Assembly (NCBI GenBank): GCA_016490735.1
Contig: JAEMWC010000125.1
Location: 908,501 to 972,500 of the forward strand
Source: Pachyseris speciosa
Taxonomy: Eukaryota; Cnidaria; Anthozoa; Scleractinia; Pachyseridae
DNA length: 64,000 nucleotides
Direction of reading: 5' to 3'
This document shows positions 42,289 to 52,904 of the stretch, piece after piece. The notes under the pieces are model-generated. The model was not told the DNA's origin, ran no database searches, and was given only the letters and a program-made list of their open reading frames with translations. How positions within the stretch are numbered: the first letter of the stretch is position 1; each line of letters starts with the position of its first letter. The translations under genes were made by a program, and so were the position numbers.

Positions 42289-42466
42289 CATTTTCACTTA
42301 ATTACTTAGTTGATGATTTCTGTTCCCAAATTAACCTTGTCTGTTTGTATTTCTCAGAAATCGCTAATGAATCGCCATCCAAACGGGAATAGGCTGATGA
42401 TCCTAAGTAATTAAGGCAATCAGTTGCTAATATATCCCCTCCCTACCTTACTGTACTTAATTAATT

Positions 42467-42741
42467 TCCAGGGGGATTTGGCCTTGCATCGCTGATCGAT
42501 CGGGGAGTAGTGACGTGATCCTGGTTGCAGAAAATGTGTGAAATTGTCTCCTAGGACCTTACCATAAAAATAAGGCCACACTGTGTATGTGTTGTACAGT
42601 AAAAATATGTGTCAACCCAGTGTGGTTGGTTCAGTGGCCTAGTGTGCACCGACCGGTAATCTGGAGACCCAGGTTCGATTCCTGGCTGAGCCACATTTTC
42701 ACTTAATTACTTAGTTGATGATTTCTGTTCCCAAATTAACC

Positions 42742-42745
<4 letters not shown>
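42467..42745 (+). mobile_element. Further SINE copy and spacer
   Basis: After about 150 bases of unrecognised sequence, a third head lies at 42628-42693 (GGTTCAGTGGCCTAGTGTGC, with a short internal deletion but an intact T arm). The same body follows, up to AATTAACCTTGT. Confidence 0.65.

Positions 42746-42838
<93 letters not shown>
42746..42838. repeat. (TC)n then (TA)n microsatellite
   Basis: A (TC)n run of about 83 bases runs into TATATATATAAT. Family X sequence matching 18545 resumes directly after it, so this is the right edge of the 5.4-kb insertion. Confidence 0.9.
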
Positions 42839-42840
<2 letters not shown>

Positions 42841-43053
42841 ATAAAATTTAATTTAGGTTTTTACTTTCACAAGTTAATCTTTTTTTACTTGTGAATTAGT
42901 TAGGATTCCTTTTTGTCCTTTATCTATTTCGTCGCTGAGTGTTTATTAGCGGAGCACCATATTTATAGAAACCCGTCAACTGCTTTTCTCATGCTAATAT
43001 TGGCTAGCGGTATTGCTCGTGGACGTCACCGCACGACGACGACGACGACGGAG

Positions 43054-43086
<33 letters not shown>

Positions 43087-44760
43087 AACAATAATTAATA
43101 ATTCAACATGGCGGCCATACTCCAGCTGACAAGCTAGTTTACAGCGTACATCATTGATATTGGACATTCATGTTATGGCCAATTGGCACCTGTCAAAACA
43201 AGGTATCCCCTGACCAGTATTACGTGACCATATCGCGGGCTCAAGTTAAGACCTCATCGACGTCAGCTGTTTTATGGAAGTTGACCGCAGGGTAATGGAT
43301 TTCGATTGGATCGCAGGTTCAAGTTAAACTTAACCAAAACGAGGCTTAATTTTTCGCGCGCTTTCTGTGGCTCTTGATTTGACATTCAGTTGGTTTCTTC
43401 ATTTTGAGCAAAACAACTTTATCTTCAAAGTTCTGTCTTTTAATTCACTTAAAATGGATAACAATCAAGAACTACTTAAAAGATACTCCGGAAGGTGAAT
43501 TTTCAACTGATAAAATGGAAGAGCAAAAGATTTTTATCAGGAAATTCTTCAATTTTGGATCCATTGTTATGGCGCCCGGATTGTGTGGTTGAAAAACAAA
43601 ATGATTTAACTCTTCAAGGGCTTTACCACGGCATCTTGCAGCTCACCAAGAAAGTTCATTTATCAATTCACCGGCATTAATGGGAGGAACGAGTAGATAT
43701 TGGCAGTCAACAGCACAGCTGACAGGAATTGACCGCGGTTCAAAAACCTCAACATTACAAGAAAACAATACAGTCGACGCGTGTGTTTGTTCCATAACAA
43801 CTTTAGCAACCTTGCTCACCATAGAGTCTCCAGTAGCTCGGTGGTTAGAGCGTCCGTCTAGATCGCGGAGGGTCGTGGGTCCAAATCCCATCTGGAACTC
43901 GGATTTTTTTTCGAGTTTCGATTTGGGGTTTCATGCATTTCTATCATGTTGTATTTCTTATTTCACTCACTGTGAATGTCTTATTTAGAATTTTATTGTA
44001 GTACTTAAATGTAAAAATTACTCGAAAAACGCTTACTGCGTATTTGTTGCATATTTTGTCGTCTTCGCCTGAGCTCCCTCGACGAGGTCGGCTGGCTCAC
44101 GATCATCGAGGCAAACAAACCGCTGTGGTTTTTCTTTCTTTTGTTTTCCTTCCTCTGGCTCACGGGGGAAGAGATAGCTAAACCACAAATCAAAAGTTGA
44201 CTAATTCCGCTCCATTTCCTTAATATTTGCACTTGAAATTACTTTACGAGTCTTGCGAAAGCTCTGAAATGTTTTCAAATTGTACCAAGAAACACAAAGA
44301 GCGTCATGTCACAACCCTGTTTACATACATGTACTCTCATCTAAACGCACCTGCGCGCGTAGTATCTTAAATATTTTATATTTGTTTGTTGGGGTAGCTA
44401 AGCTGTCAAACGTTTGTTTTGTAACGCGAAATGTTGGATGAACATACATGTTTGATCGAGATCAAACATGGAAAGCCATTTAAATGCACTATTGAGGGAG
44501 GTGGCTAAACCGTCAAACAGGCTCGTCCAACGATGTTGGATGAAAATATTTGATCGGCCTTTGATTGCTAAATTTGTTTTCGAACAAACACACCCATCAT
44601 GTATTGTTTTCTTGTAATGTTTTAAGGTTTTTGAGCCTCGGTCAATTCCTGTTGACTGCTCTAAACATAAAATATTGGCGCAAGGAAAGCCGTGCGGTGT
44701 TGCTTGATGCCAAATAATAATAATCGTGAGCTCCGCTTGGCGAAATCTATATATTATCCT
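42838..44760 (+). repeat. Interspersed repeat family X, copy 3
   Basis: It matches 18545-20680 base by base over most of its length, with its SINE head at 43827-43915. An inverted pair around CAGGAATTGACCG (43702-43800 and 44575-44665) is clearer here than in copy 2. It lacks about 160 bases of copy 2 (19720-19880). Confidence 0.6.
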
Positions 44761-45279
44761 GTTTACTCTCTTTACTTCTAGGATTATTAAATATGTATGT
44801 CTGCATGTATGTATCGTTCCGGCATTGTGGTCTCCTAGGTGTTGTGGTCGAAGTACAAGTGCTTCAAGTCGCTCTTGGAGACATCTTTGAACTCCCATAC
44901 AAACTCACATTCCCGTAATCGGACATTCCCATGAACGGCCGCGGAAATTTTCAGGGGTTACGATTAGGTCGTTTTCTTTGTTTTTAAGTTTCCATAAGGT
45001 GAAAAAGCTCCCGTTGCGGCCATCTATCCCTTACACCCCTAGTGCCCGCTTACACCTTTTTCGCTTCCCCAGGGTGTCTCCTTGCGAGAACTTCCACTGT
45101 ACGTCCTAAGCATGACATCATGCCTTTTGTCTTGAGTGGCTAGGGCCTCTGTAATGGCTCTCACTGGATGCGGCAAGAGACAGCCTTCTTGCCAGGGAAT
45201 TGCTTTCCGCCATATTTTCTGAGCTCCTTGCTTTTGAAATACCACTGACTAAGGGCAAGCCCGTAAACAATGGTTTCCT
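44761..45279. other. Non-coding segment shared with unit A
   Basis: Counterpart of 20691-21195, nearly identical. Nothing is recognised. Confidence 0.4.
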
Positions 45280-45655
45280 TTTTGCGATTTATAAATCCCA
45301 CAATTACGATTGATATCGCACATGTGCGATTTATATTTGCACACTTGCGATTTATAAATCACACCTTTGTAATTTATAAATCGCACATTTTCAGGGAAAA
45401 AGTAAATTACTGTGATTTATAAATCGCAAAGTCACGTTGTTTACGATTTATAAATCGCAAAGTTACGTTGCTGCGATTTATAAATCGTAAAGTCATCTTC
45501 GTTGGGATTTGTACATGGCAAAGTTATGTTGCTGCGATTTATGAATCACAAAATCACGCTAAGGTTGTACAATTGGAAAAAGGGAAAAAGTAAAATACTG
45601 TGATTTATAAATCGCAAAGTTGCGTTGCTGCGATTTATAAATCGTAAAGTCCACA
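45280..45655. repeat. Array of GCGATTTATAAATCGC palindromes (unit B)
   Basis: About ten copies of the palindrome, collinear with 21196-21490. An extra segment at 45575-45655 repeats GGGAAAAAGTAAANTACTGT and two palindromes, so the array expanded by partial duplication. Confidence 0.8.
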
Positions 45656-46710
45656 GGACGAAATGACAGATTTACTAATCTTTAAGGATAAATTATAGGT
45701 AACTTAAAGATATCAAGAATATTTAAGTTTACACTTAAAGGCTATTAAATGTCTTAAAGGGAACGTGATTCTTTAAGGGCCATTTATAGGCGTTTAAGTT
45801 ATCTTTAATTTGCATTTCATCACGTTAGAGGAACGTACCTTTAAGTTGTCCCGGAAAGGTGACTTAAATGTTGTTGAAACCTTAAGCGAACTTTAATTTA
45901 TCACTTAAAGTACCTTAAAGATATAACAGCGTTTACCGAAAATGGGTAGTGCCGCGCAAATCATCCAAATGACGTACCATTATACGTGTCATATGAGGAA
46001 TAACATTATTTATAGGACGACACTAAGATCGTATACCGGTAACTGAGTTAAATACTTCCGGATAAAGTGACTATGTAGATCTGACCCAGCAATGGCGCCT
46101 GTGTCAGTGGTATTAATAACTCCGGATCTCTAGCCTGTACACTGGACCTTGCACAGTTAGCGGTGTAAAACTATTTATCAACTAAAAGGTCGGTGATTCT
46201 ATGCAATGGAGAAAATACAGGGAGGACGTGCCTTGTAAGGATTTTATACACCATTAATGTCTACTGTGCACTAATTGACTCGGGGGCTGTTACTGTTTCC
46301 TTACCTAGCCGCGAGCAAAAATGCATATACAGTCGCGATCTCGAACCCGCAATCCCTAAAAAACGAACCACTGCGACTTTCATCACAAGCATGTTAGATT
46401 TTTAATATATTACCCAGCCGGGTATTTTTACTCGCAAGCATACGTGCAAGGCCTTCTACTACGTAGTTTATGATGTCAGACGATCATAAGCTCTCGAAAT
46501 CAAGCATGATTCAGGCAATAGTTACGCAATTCCTTTCCCCTGATGTCGCACCCGATTACGAAAATGCGTTTGTACGTCAATGCGTACTTTGGAATCCACG
46601 TAGTTAGCATCTTGTAACATATAAGTACCAGCCCCATCAAAAATAGTGTTAGTTCAACACGTTCGGCTATCACCAATCAAGGTATAACGGTACAGCAAAC
46701 ATTTATCGCG
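45656..46710. other. Unit B-only sequence with CTTAAAG-rich tract
   Basis: 45690-45930 is rich in CTTAAAG/CTTTAAG words in both orientations. The rest has no recognised gene. It replaces the 21490-23500 section of unit A. Confidence 0.45.
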
Positions 46711-46881
46711 ATGGAGAACATCAACCGCAGTGATTACATTTACTGTTCGCATTGCAATGAGAACGTATCAAGGTCCACATTTCGCCGACACCAGTCTCTT
46801 AAAAGAAAACGAGAGCCGACTTCAGATAGCAGTTCAGACAGCGAGAAACGGAAATTAAATGAGTCGAGGTTAGTGGGCCTC
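46711..46881 (+). pseudogene. N-terminal fragment of a zinc-finger transposon protein, truncated at the block D junction
   Basis: A 56-codon frame starts ATG at 46711 (MENINRSDYIYCSHCNENVS). It has a C-x2-C pair and an RRH pair (a C2H-type finger) and then an acidic-serine stretch SDSSSDSEKRK. That arrangement recalls the first exon of CACTA/EnSpm-like transposon proteins in cnidarians (recall only). From about 46857 the sequence is block D, so the last ten or so residues and the stop at 46879-46881 are fused by the junction. Confidence 0.45.
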
Positions 46882-49400
46882 TAAAAGAAAGCGCCTTTAC
46901 CACCGAGAATAAAGGCCCACAAAACGTTTCTGTCGCATGCTCTCTATTGGATGAACGCTCGCATAGTATACGTAGCAATTTGAAGTTGTATTCAATGACC
47001 AGCCCGGTGTCTAGTTTTCTGATCGCGGGATGGAGCTAGAGAACCTGTGCGAGCGTGTAAGGGCAATTTTATCACGAACTTGCGAATGCTTCTCATTGAC
47101 GATTATTTTGTATCGGCTCATTTGATAACTGCTCTACTAGAATTTCTTTCTTAAAATGATGTTTTCAAATGCAGGCCGGTAATGACGGCTAAAGCTCCTT
47201 AGCTAGAACAGACTGCAGGGACCTCTGCCTGTTAGTGTTTTGTTTGGGGATTATCGGTCCGATAGTTATCCCTTTATTCTTAAAACCAACATATCAGTTG
47301 TCCATCTTTGCTTTGTGTCATTATGGACCTGGATAGTCTCCAAACAGAAACACTAAAAGACAGAGGCCCCTCCTCTGTCTCCACTGAGCCTGCTATAGCC
47401 CAAGCCGTCATTACGTCCTGCATTGAAAATCGGCATTTTTAATTCTAGTAGAGCAGTTTTCAAATGAGCCGATAAAAATAGTCGAGTGAGAAGTACCGAG
47501 TTAGCTAGATCCGTCACGTGACCAGAACACTAGACACCCGGTTGGATATTGAATGCAACTTCTCAAAGTCATTAATAATTCATAAGGTGACCATGCAGCC
47601 AATAAATGACACCCATTCAGACCGTGTAATTCGCCATTCGTTAAAATAGTTTAAGCCTCCTGGCTCTTGTGCTTCGTTGAAGGGCGATAGCTTTCTTGAC
47701 CAAATTCTCTTCTTCGTAGACCGTATTCAGTTCGACTCCCCAAAATTTGCGTTCTTTCTTCTTCCCTCATGGTCGGACGCTAATGAATCAATCATGCATG
47801 CAAACATGTTCTTGTGGAAAAGGACAAAAATCTAACACTCAATAATTCTCTATTGTTTCATTTGAGAAGCCATATCAAAAACTCGTCCTTCGTTTTTCAC
47901 CAGGAGTTCCAAACACTTCGAAACAATAAAAGCACTCCGCCTTCGGCGTCGTGCTTTCATCTGTTTCTCGGTGTTTGGAACCCCTGATGAAACACTCGCA
48001 CTCGTTTTCGATATATTATTTCAAAATAATTGTCAAGTATGCTACGCGTGCGTTCATCTCAAACATTCTTGTGCGCGTCATTTTCCCAAATATTGGCTAG
48101 AATACCTGCAGCTACCTTGGTCCTACTACTACAAGTCTCAGTTTCGGCAATTTTTGTATCTGGATGAAATCCGTTACACTCCTTATTATGACCAGTGTCG
48201 GTGGGAACAGATGCCCTAAGTTGCTCAAATGTTATGAGGAACTCAGTGAATCAGGTTACTCAAATATCCAGTTAGCTCTCTGTTTGTGCTTATTGAGAGC
48301 CAAACAACGTCCTCAAAAGGCGACTAGGATCATTGCCATGATACTGATACTGGCGAAATCGGGAAATTTTCAGCAAAACCAGAGCGAAACACACCAAAAC
48401 GTTCGATGTGTTGAAATAAAAGGTTCCATTGTTGAAGAAAATTATGGATCCAAGACACCTTTCATTTCGACAACTCAGTTATTTCCGATGGAAAACATAG
48501 TAGTCGAGAGATCCCCTTGAGTCTTGTATTTGAATTTTAAATGTTTTGGTATTTCACATTTTCATAAACCCTAGGCAACAGTCAATCTGCTGAAAGCTCA
48601 TATCATACCGACAACGGTCTGATGTGTTAAAATTTAATAAAATCATGATGTTTTTAAGTCAAAATCGCTTCAGAAAGTTATTTGGCTATTAATGACGGTG
48701 TTCCATGACCGGTTCATAATAATAAACAATTCAGCTTCTTGCGGTTGGCGATATATCTTAGGCCGTTTCATGGTTTTACTTTATTACGACGAAATACCTT
48801 TTACGAGTTCGAATTACAAATTTATCACTGCGCTCTTTAGAGTGTTCAGTAAGGTCTTTTAGGAGTCACCATTCTTTTTAAGTCTATCTTGATTTGCTGG
48901 CATGCTCTTTTCGGGTTCCAAACACTTCGAAACAATAAAAGCACTCCGCCTTCGGCGTCGTGCTTTCATCTGTTTCTCGGTGGGCTCTTCCATTTAAGTC
49001 TTAAACCTTCTGCACGTATTGAAAAAGATTGTTTTGGATGAAAGCTGCACGGTTACTAACTTTGCGCGGATAACCCCTGTTTTGGGATTATTTGTCAATT
49101 AAGATTTATAACTACGTTTTTTCGTTTGACGCAGGTAAAAGAAACGTAAATTTGATAGTTTTGATGATGAAATGGCAGGCCGTATAAATGAATTGAGATC
49201 CTCAGAGTTAAGACCTTTGTGTTTTGTTTCAACTGTATTCTCATTCTCATTCTCATTCAACTATTTTCTTTCACTGGCCCAAGCGTGTCTTTCATTTGTC
49301 AGATGAAATTGTTGGAGCGCAATCTGAAGCTACCCAAGTTCGCGAACTCTACCGGGAAGAGAAACGACGGTCCAGTGCTCAGCGGCTTCTCAAATAAGAC
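46857..49400. repeat. Block D, extra copy upstream of the unit B sulfotransferase
   Basis: It is similar to 25229-26835 plus 33021-34210 and to 52905-55545. About 210 bases present in the others (25325-25535) are missing here. A 68-base inner part of the TTCCAAACAC hairpin is inserted at 48914-48982. No coding sequence is convincing. Confidence 0.7.
46979..47568. mobile_element. Foldback DNA element, copy in extra block D
   Basis: Same inverted arms and length as 25571-26160. Confidence 0.7.
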
Positions 49401-49413
49401 CATGACAACACTG

Positions 49414-51266
49414 TTTTTTTATTTTTTAATTTTTTTATTTTTTTTTTATTTCTCATTACCCAAACAGTACAGATAACAGATAACAAATAGCAATATTGCT
49501 TACATAGCGAAATACGCACATCCACGCACGCACACACCACACACACAAACGTGCACACACGCACACAAACTATTAATTCACACTAGCTGGTACAGTCATT
49601 ACCACTTACATTTACTCGTACATACTGAACAAATTTTTGGAAAGACATACGAAAATTATACAAATACAGATAGGTAAACGTGCCTTACAAGGTGCTATAT
49701 TTTAACAAAGAAATAGAAAATAGTTATGAGGAAAACTCAATTCCATAAAAATATAATAAATAATAACAGAATAGTGAAAAGTGTAATATTATGGAAGTTT
49801 GAGGTGATGTTCCCGTGTTAGGAGCTTATCCCATTTTTTAAGATGAAAGGAGAGTTTATTTCTCTCTTTTGCTATCCGACGCTCCATTTCAAAGACTGCT
49901 TTCACTTTTGTTAAAAATACCACTCTTGTCGGTAAAGCATTCTTGAGTTTACAACTATAAATATACTGCTTCGAGAGTAAGATAAGGTGATTATAAAGAA
50001 GGGAATCTTTGACTGGTCGAGTAACACCAAGAATAACATCAATTTCACAAATTGTATAGCTGTCAAAGAGGGGCTGTATTGAGTGCCAGAAACTTCGCAC
50101 AATGGAGCAGTGAAAAAACAAGTGAGGCATGTTTTCCTCTGTTGTATGACAAAAGGTACAGAGAGGACACTCAATCTTCCCAATTTTAAAAAGGAAGTCA
50201 TTGAAGGGTAGAATTCTATTCAAAACTTTATATTGGAATTCACAGGTTTTTGTATCAATGGCGCATTCAAAAGGGATTGAGTAAATAGTTTCCCAATCAA
50301 GAGGGAAATCATCGGAGGCATAGTGCTCTTCGAATTTTCTTTTCGCTGTAGGTGGTTTTGAGATCTTTGAAATAAGGAGTTTGTAAGTTTTCTTTGACGA
50401 TAACAATTCTGTTTCGGAATACTTCACATTAAAAGTTCTGTTTTTAGTAGTACCTCACTTGCGTTGTTGGTCATGATTTTTTTCCACTCTGGCAACAATG
50501 AGTGATATAAGCCCTTCAGGTAAGGAAAATCTACCATATTAAGTTGTAGTTCTGTTATGCGTGGCTCAATGTGAACAAATTTAAACAAGTCTCCAACTTT
50601 GCAGAATCCTTTAGAGAATAATCTTTGGTTGAAAACTGATTTGTCATTCACACAAATGTACTTGTTGTTCCAAATAATTTGGTTAGCTATTTCAACAAGA
50701 GAAGAGGGATTAGAGTTGTTCAAAAGGGTCCAAGCAATCAAACATTCCCTATAATATCTTGGTAGTTGTAGAGGCAGTTTCGACAAAGTAAAATTGCAAT
50801 GAAATAACACTTTACCTCCAACTCTATTAAGGTAGTGATTTAGGATGTACTTCCAAGATCTTAGTGAGTCATCCAGAAACTTTTGGATACAAGTAATTCA
50901 TTGTGCATCAATCATAGATTCAATGTGAGGCATTTTCAGACCACCTTCGTCAATATCGTTTACCAAAGTAACGCGTTTCACTTTATCTTTGCCTTTCCAA
51001 ACAAAATTATACAATATTTGATTGATCTCTTTCTTAAAATCTTTGTTAGTGCCAATTAGGCTCAAAGGGTACAAAACTTTTGGAACAGCAAATGTTTTGA
51101 TGATCTGTATTCTACCAATCAACGTAAGGCCTCTCCAGCTCCAACAGTGAAGGGTCTTCTTTATGGATTTAGTGATGGTCTCAAGGTTAAGTTTGAAAGA
51201 GAGCACACGATCATACGTAAAGTGTATTCCCAGAATTTTAACTGCTTTGGTTACTTGCTCCACCTG
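49414..51266 (-). mobile_element. 5'-truncated L1-like LINE with 13-bp TSD
   Basis: CATGACAACACTG at 49401-49413 and CATGACAATACTG at 51267-51279 are near-identical direct repeats. On the minus strand the insert ends in a poly(A)-rich tail (complement of 49414-49457). The body is LINE coding sequence followed by a GT/GC-rich 3' UTR (49495-49570). Unit A lacks it. Confidence 0.85.
49789..51266 (-). pseudogene. L1-like LINE ORF2 C-terminus with zinc-knuckle-type RT-associated domain
   Basis: Three minus frames follow one another. The first (51266-50898) has VKILGIHFTYDR, WSWRGLTLIGRIQIIKTF and LYNFVWKGKDKVKR, the thumb and post-RT region of L1-like LINEs. The second (50810-50424) continues with YYRECLIAWTLLN. 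The third (50427-49789) has FQYKVLNRILPFNDFLFKIG, then a CPLCTFCHTTEENMPHLFFHC cysteine-histidine cluster typical of the zf-RVT domain, and ends at 49789. A stop near 50898 and a frameshift near 50425 disable it. The RT catalytic core is absent through 5' truncation. Confidence 0.85.
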
Positions 51267-51470
51267 CATGACAATACTGTTTTTGCAGTCGTGGGTAAAC
51301 AGACTTTGATCCATCAATGCTGGTAATCAGCGCATAGAAAGGATCGAGGGAAGGAAAGAGGAAGGACGGGTGGAAGAGATGGAGCAATGAAAGGAGAAAA
51401 TAGAGATGCCACGTCGCGAGGGAGGAAGAACGATGTAACGGAAGGATCGGTGTGAAGGGAGGCAATGCTC

Positions 51471-52751
51471 TCACCAATTATAAGGCGCCATTTCTTCTCC
51501 TTCAAGTGAGAAAGGCACCTTTTCAGTCCACAACTTTTTCTTGGCATCGAGTAAGACGCGCTCAGAACCACCAATGGAGATGTACCCCACCATATACATC
51601 AGTCCCCAGCAGGACTCTTCAAACTCGGTCGTCAGGGACGTCCCAATGTGATATCGCCAGTGCTCTGTTCTCTTATCATTATTCTCGGTAATGTTAAATG
51701 CAGAAGTACCACTCCGCTTTACATCACTGCCTTTTTTCGTCTTAAGAATCCACTCTTTGATAGAATCGTCCATGGCAAGACCAGTGAAGTTGTATAAGCG
51801 GTGCACTGCCTTTAACAAATCTCCTGGAATGTCTTCATAACGAACCAGGATATAGCGACTTTTGAACCAGTTAGACCATTCCTTGTTGACATAATTCAGA
51901 TTTTCTTCAACTAGAGAGCATATGGTTCTTGCGTTGTTGATCATGATTTCTTTTCCTTCACGAGATGTATTTGTTAGGGTGATCAGCTTCTTTAGTCCGC
52001 TGCCAAGAAAGAAGCGTTGCTTAATGTGAGACGATAGCACTGCCCGAGGATCCCTAACGAGATGAATTATCAAACACTCAAATTCAGCCGGTTCAGAGTC
52101 ACATACTCTCTGCAGTTCGCGTATTCCAATTTCTCTTGGAAGTCTTGTTTGCATCATTTTCAGAACTGTGATTTTTCTTGACTGGCAAACCTTTGTAACA
52201 GATTCCTCGGAGAATATTTCTATTGTTTTTCTCCAAGAGAGATACTTTTTGGAGTTTCTTATGAAAGGTGGGAAGAGGTACGAGAGTGTGTTCTGTCCTG
52301 TAAAGTTGCACTTGAATACGCCACGCAGAAAGTTGGAAAAGTCAATCTTATACGCTTCGTTATCCTTTTCATCTAAGGCAGCCCACTCTCCTAAATAGGG
52401 ACCCATGTAAACATTTCTCCTCAAATTGTGCAGGGGCTCATACAGATAAAACACATCTGGATGAAAGTTGAATACGTTCCCAGTGAATGTCGAGCCAGAT
52501 CTCATGTGGGTCAAAATGATGACGTTTAACCTTGGTTTGCGGTTGCTGACATCGTTGGCACTTGTCTTGGTCGGCGCGGTCTTGACCACTAACTTTGCTA
52601 CGTCACTAACCTCCTCCATGTTGCGCAACCTAGTTCTTTCCTCCTGGTCCATATGTTTCCGTGTTCTGTTATGCAGTGTGATTATAATGATGACTTCTAC
52701 TACGACGAGCATCAAGACCCAAACCATGGGTACTCCACAGTAACGAGTCAT
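51471..52751 (-). CDS. Carbohydrate sulfotransferase, type II Golgi membrane protein (copy B)
   Basis: The intact 426-codon frame starts at ATG 52751 and is equal in length to copy A. By direct comparison it differs at 18 residues (about 96% identity), and nine of these fall in the first 70 residues (L8P, V9M, D27H, K38E, T45M, E52A, S59A, S65N, I68V), in the membrane anchor and stem. The PAPS-binding segments THMRSGSTFTGNVF and LVRDPRAVLSS are unchanged. The splice-acceptor-like TTTACAG lies five bases before the ATG, as in copy A. The 3' flank was hit by the LINE (49414-51266), about 200 bases beyond the stop, which may remove or move the polyadenylation region. Role as for copy A: PAPS-dependent glycan sulfation in the Golgi, acceptor unknown. 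Confidence 0.93.
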   Translation of the reverse strand: MTRYCGVPMVWVLMLVVVEVIIIITLHNRTRKHMDQEERTRLRNMEEVSDVAKLVVKTAPTKTSANDVSNRKPRLNVIILTHMRSGSTFTGNVFNFHPDVFYLYEPLHNLRRNVYMGPYLGEWAALDEKDNEAYKIDFSNFLRGVFKCNFTGQNTLSYLFPPFIRNSKKYLSWRKTIEIFSEESVTKVCQSRKITVLKMMQTRLPREIGIRELQRVCDSEPAEFECLIIHLVRDPRAVLSSHIKQRFFLGSGLKKLITLTNTSREGKEIMINNARTICSLVEENLNYVNKEWSNWFKSRYILVRYEDIPGDLLKAVHRLYNFTGLAMDDSIKEWILKTKKGSDVKRSGTSAFNITENNDKRTEHWRYHIGTSLTTEFEESCWGLMYMVGYISIGGSERVLLDAKKKLWTEKVPFSLEGEEMAPYNW

Positions 52752-52904
52752 CGTATCTGTAAATAAAAAACTTCAATACTGTGAATCTTTGAAGGTGAGA
52801 ACTCGTCGCGAAATGCAAATTGCCGCAGTTACCTTTGATCTCACTAGCAAGCTTCCTACTAGCATTGCATATTTATTAGTGGTCAAAAACCCTTTTTCTA
52901 CCGA

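Larger units (their letters stand above)
41977..42466. mobile_element. Inverted pair of tRNA-derived SINEs (foldback)
   Basis: GTACAGTAAGGTAGGGAGGG at 41977 is inverted at 42466, and the arms match for about 230 bases. Each arm has a body (TGGATGGCGATTCATTAGCG, AATTACTTAGTTGATGATTT) and a tRNA-like head facing the centre. The left head is truncated. Confidence 0.85.
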
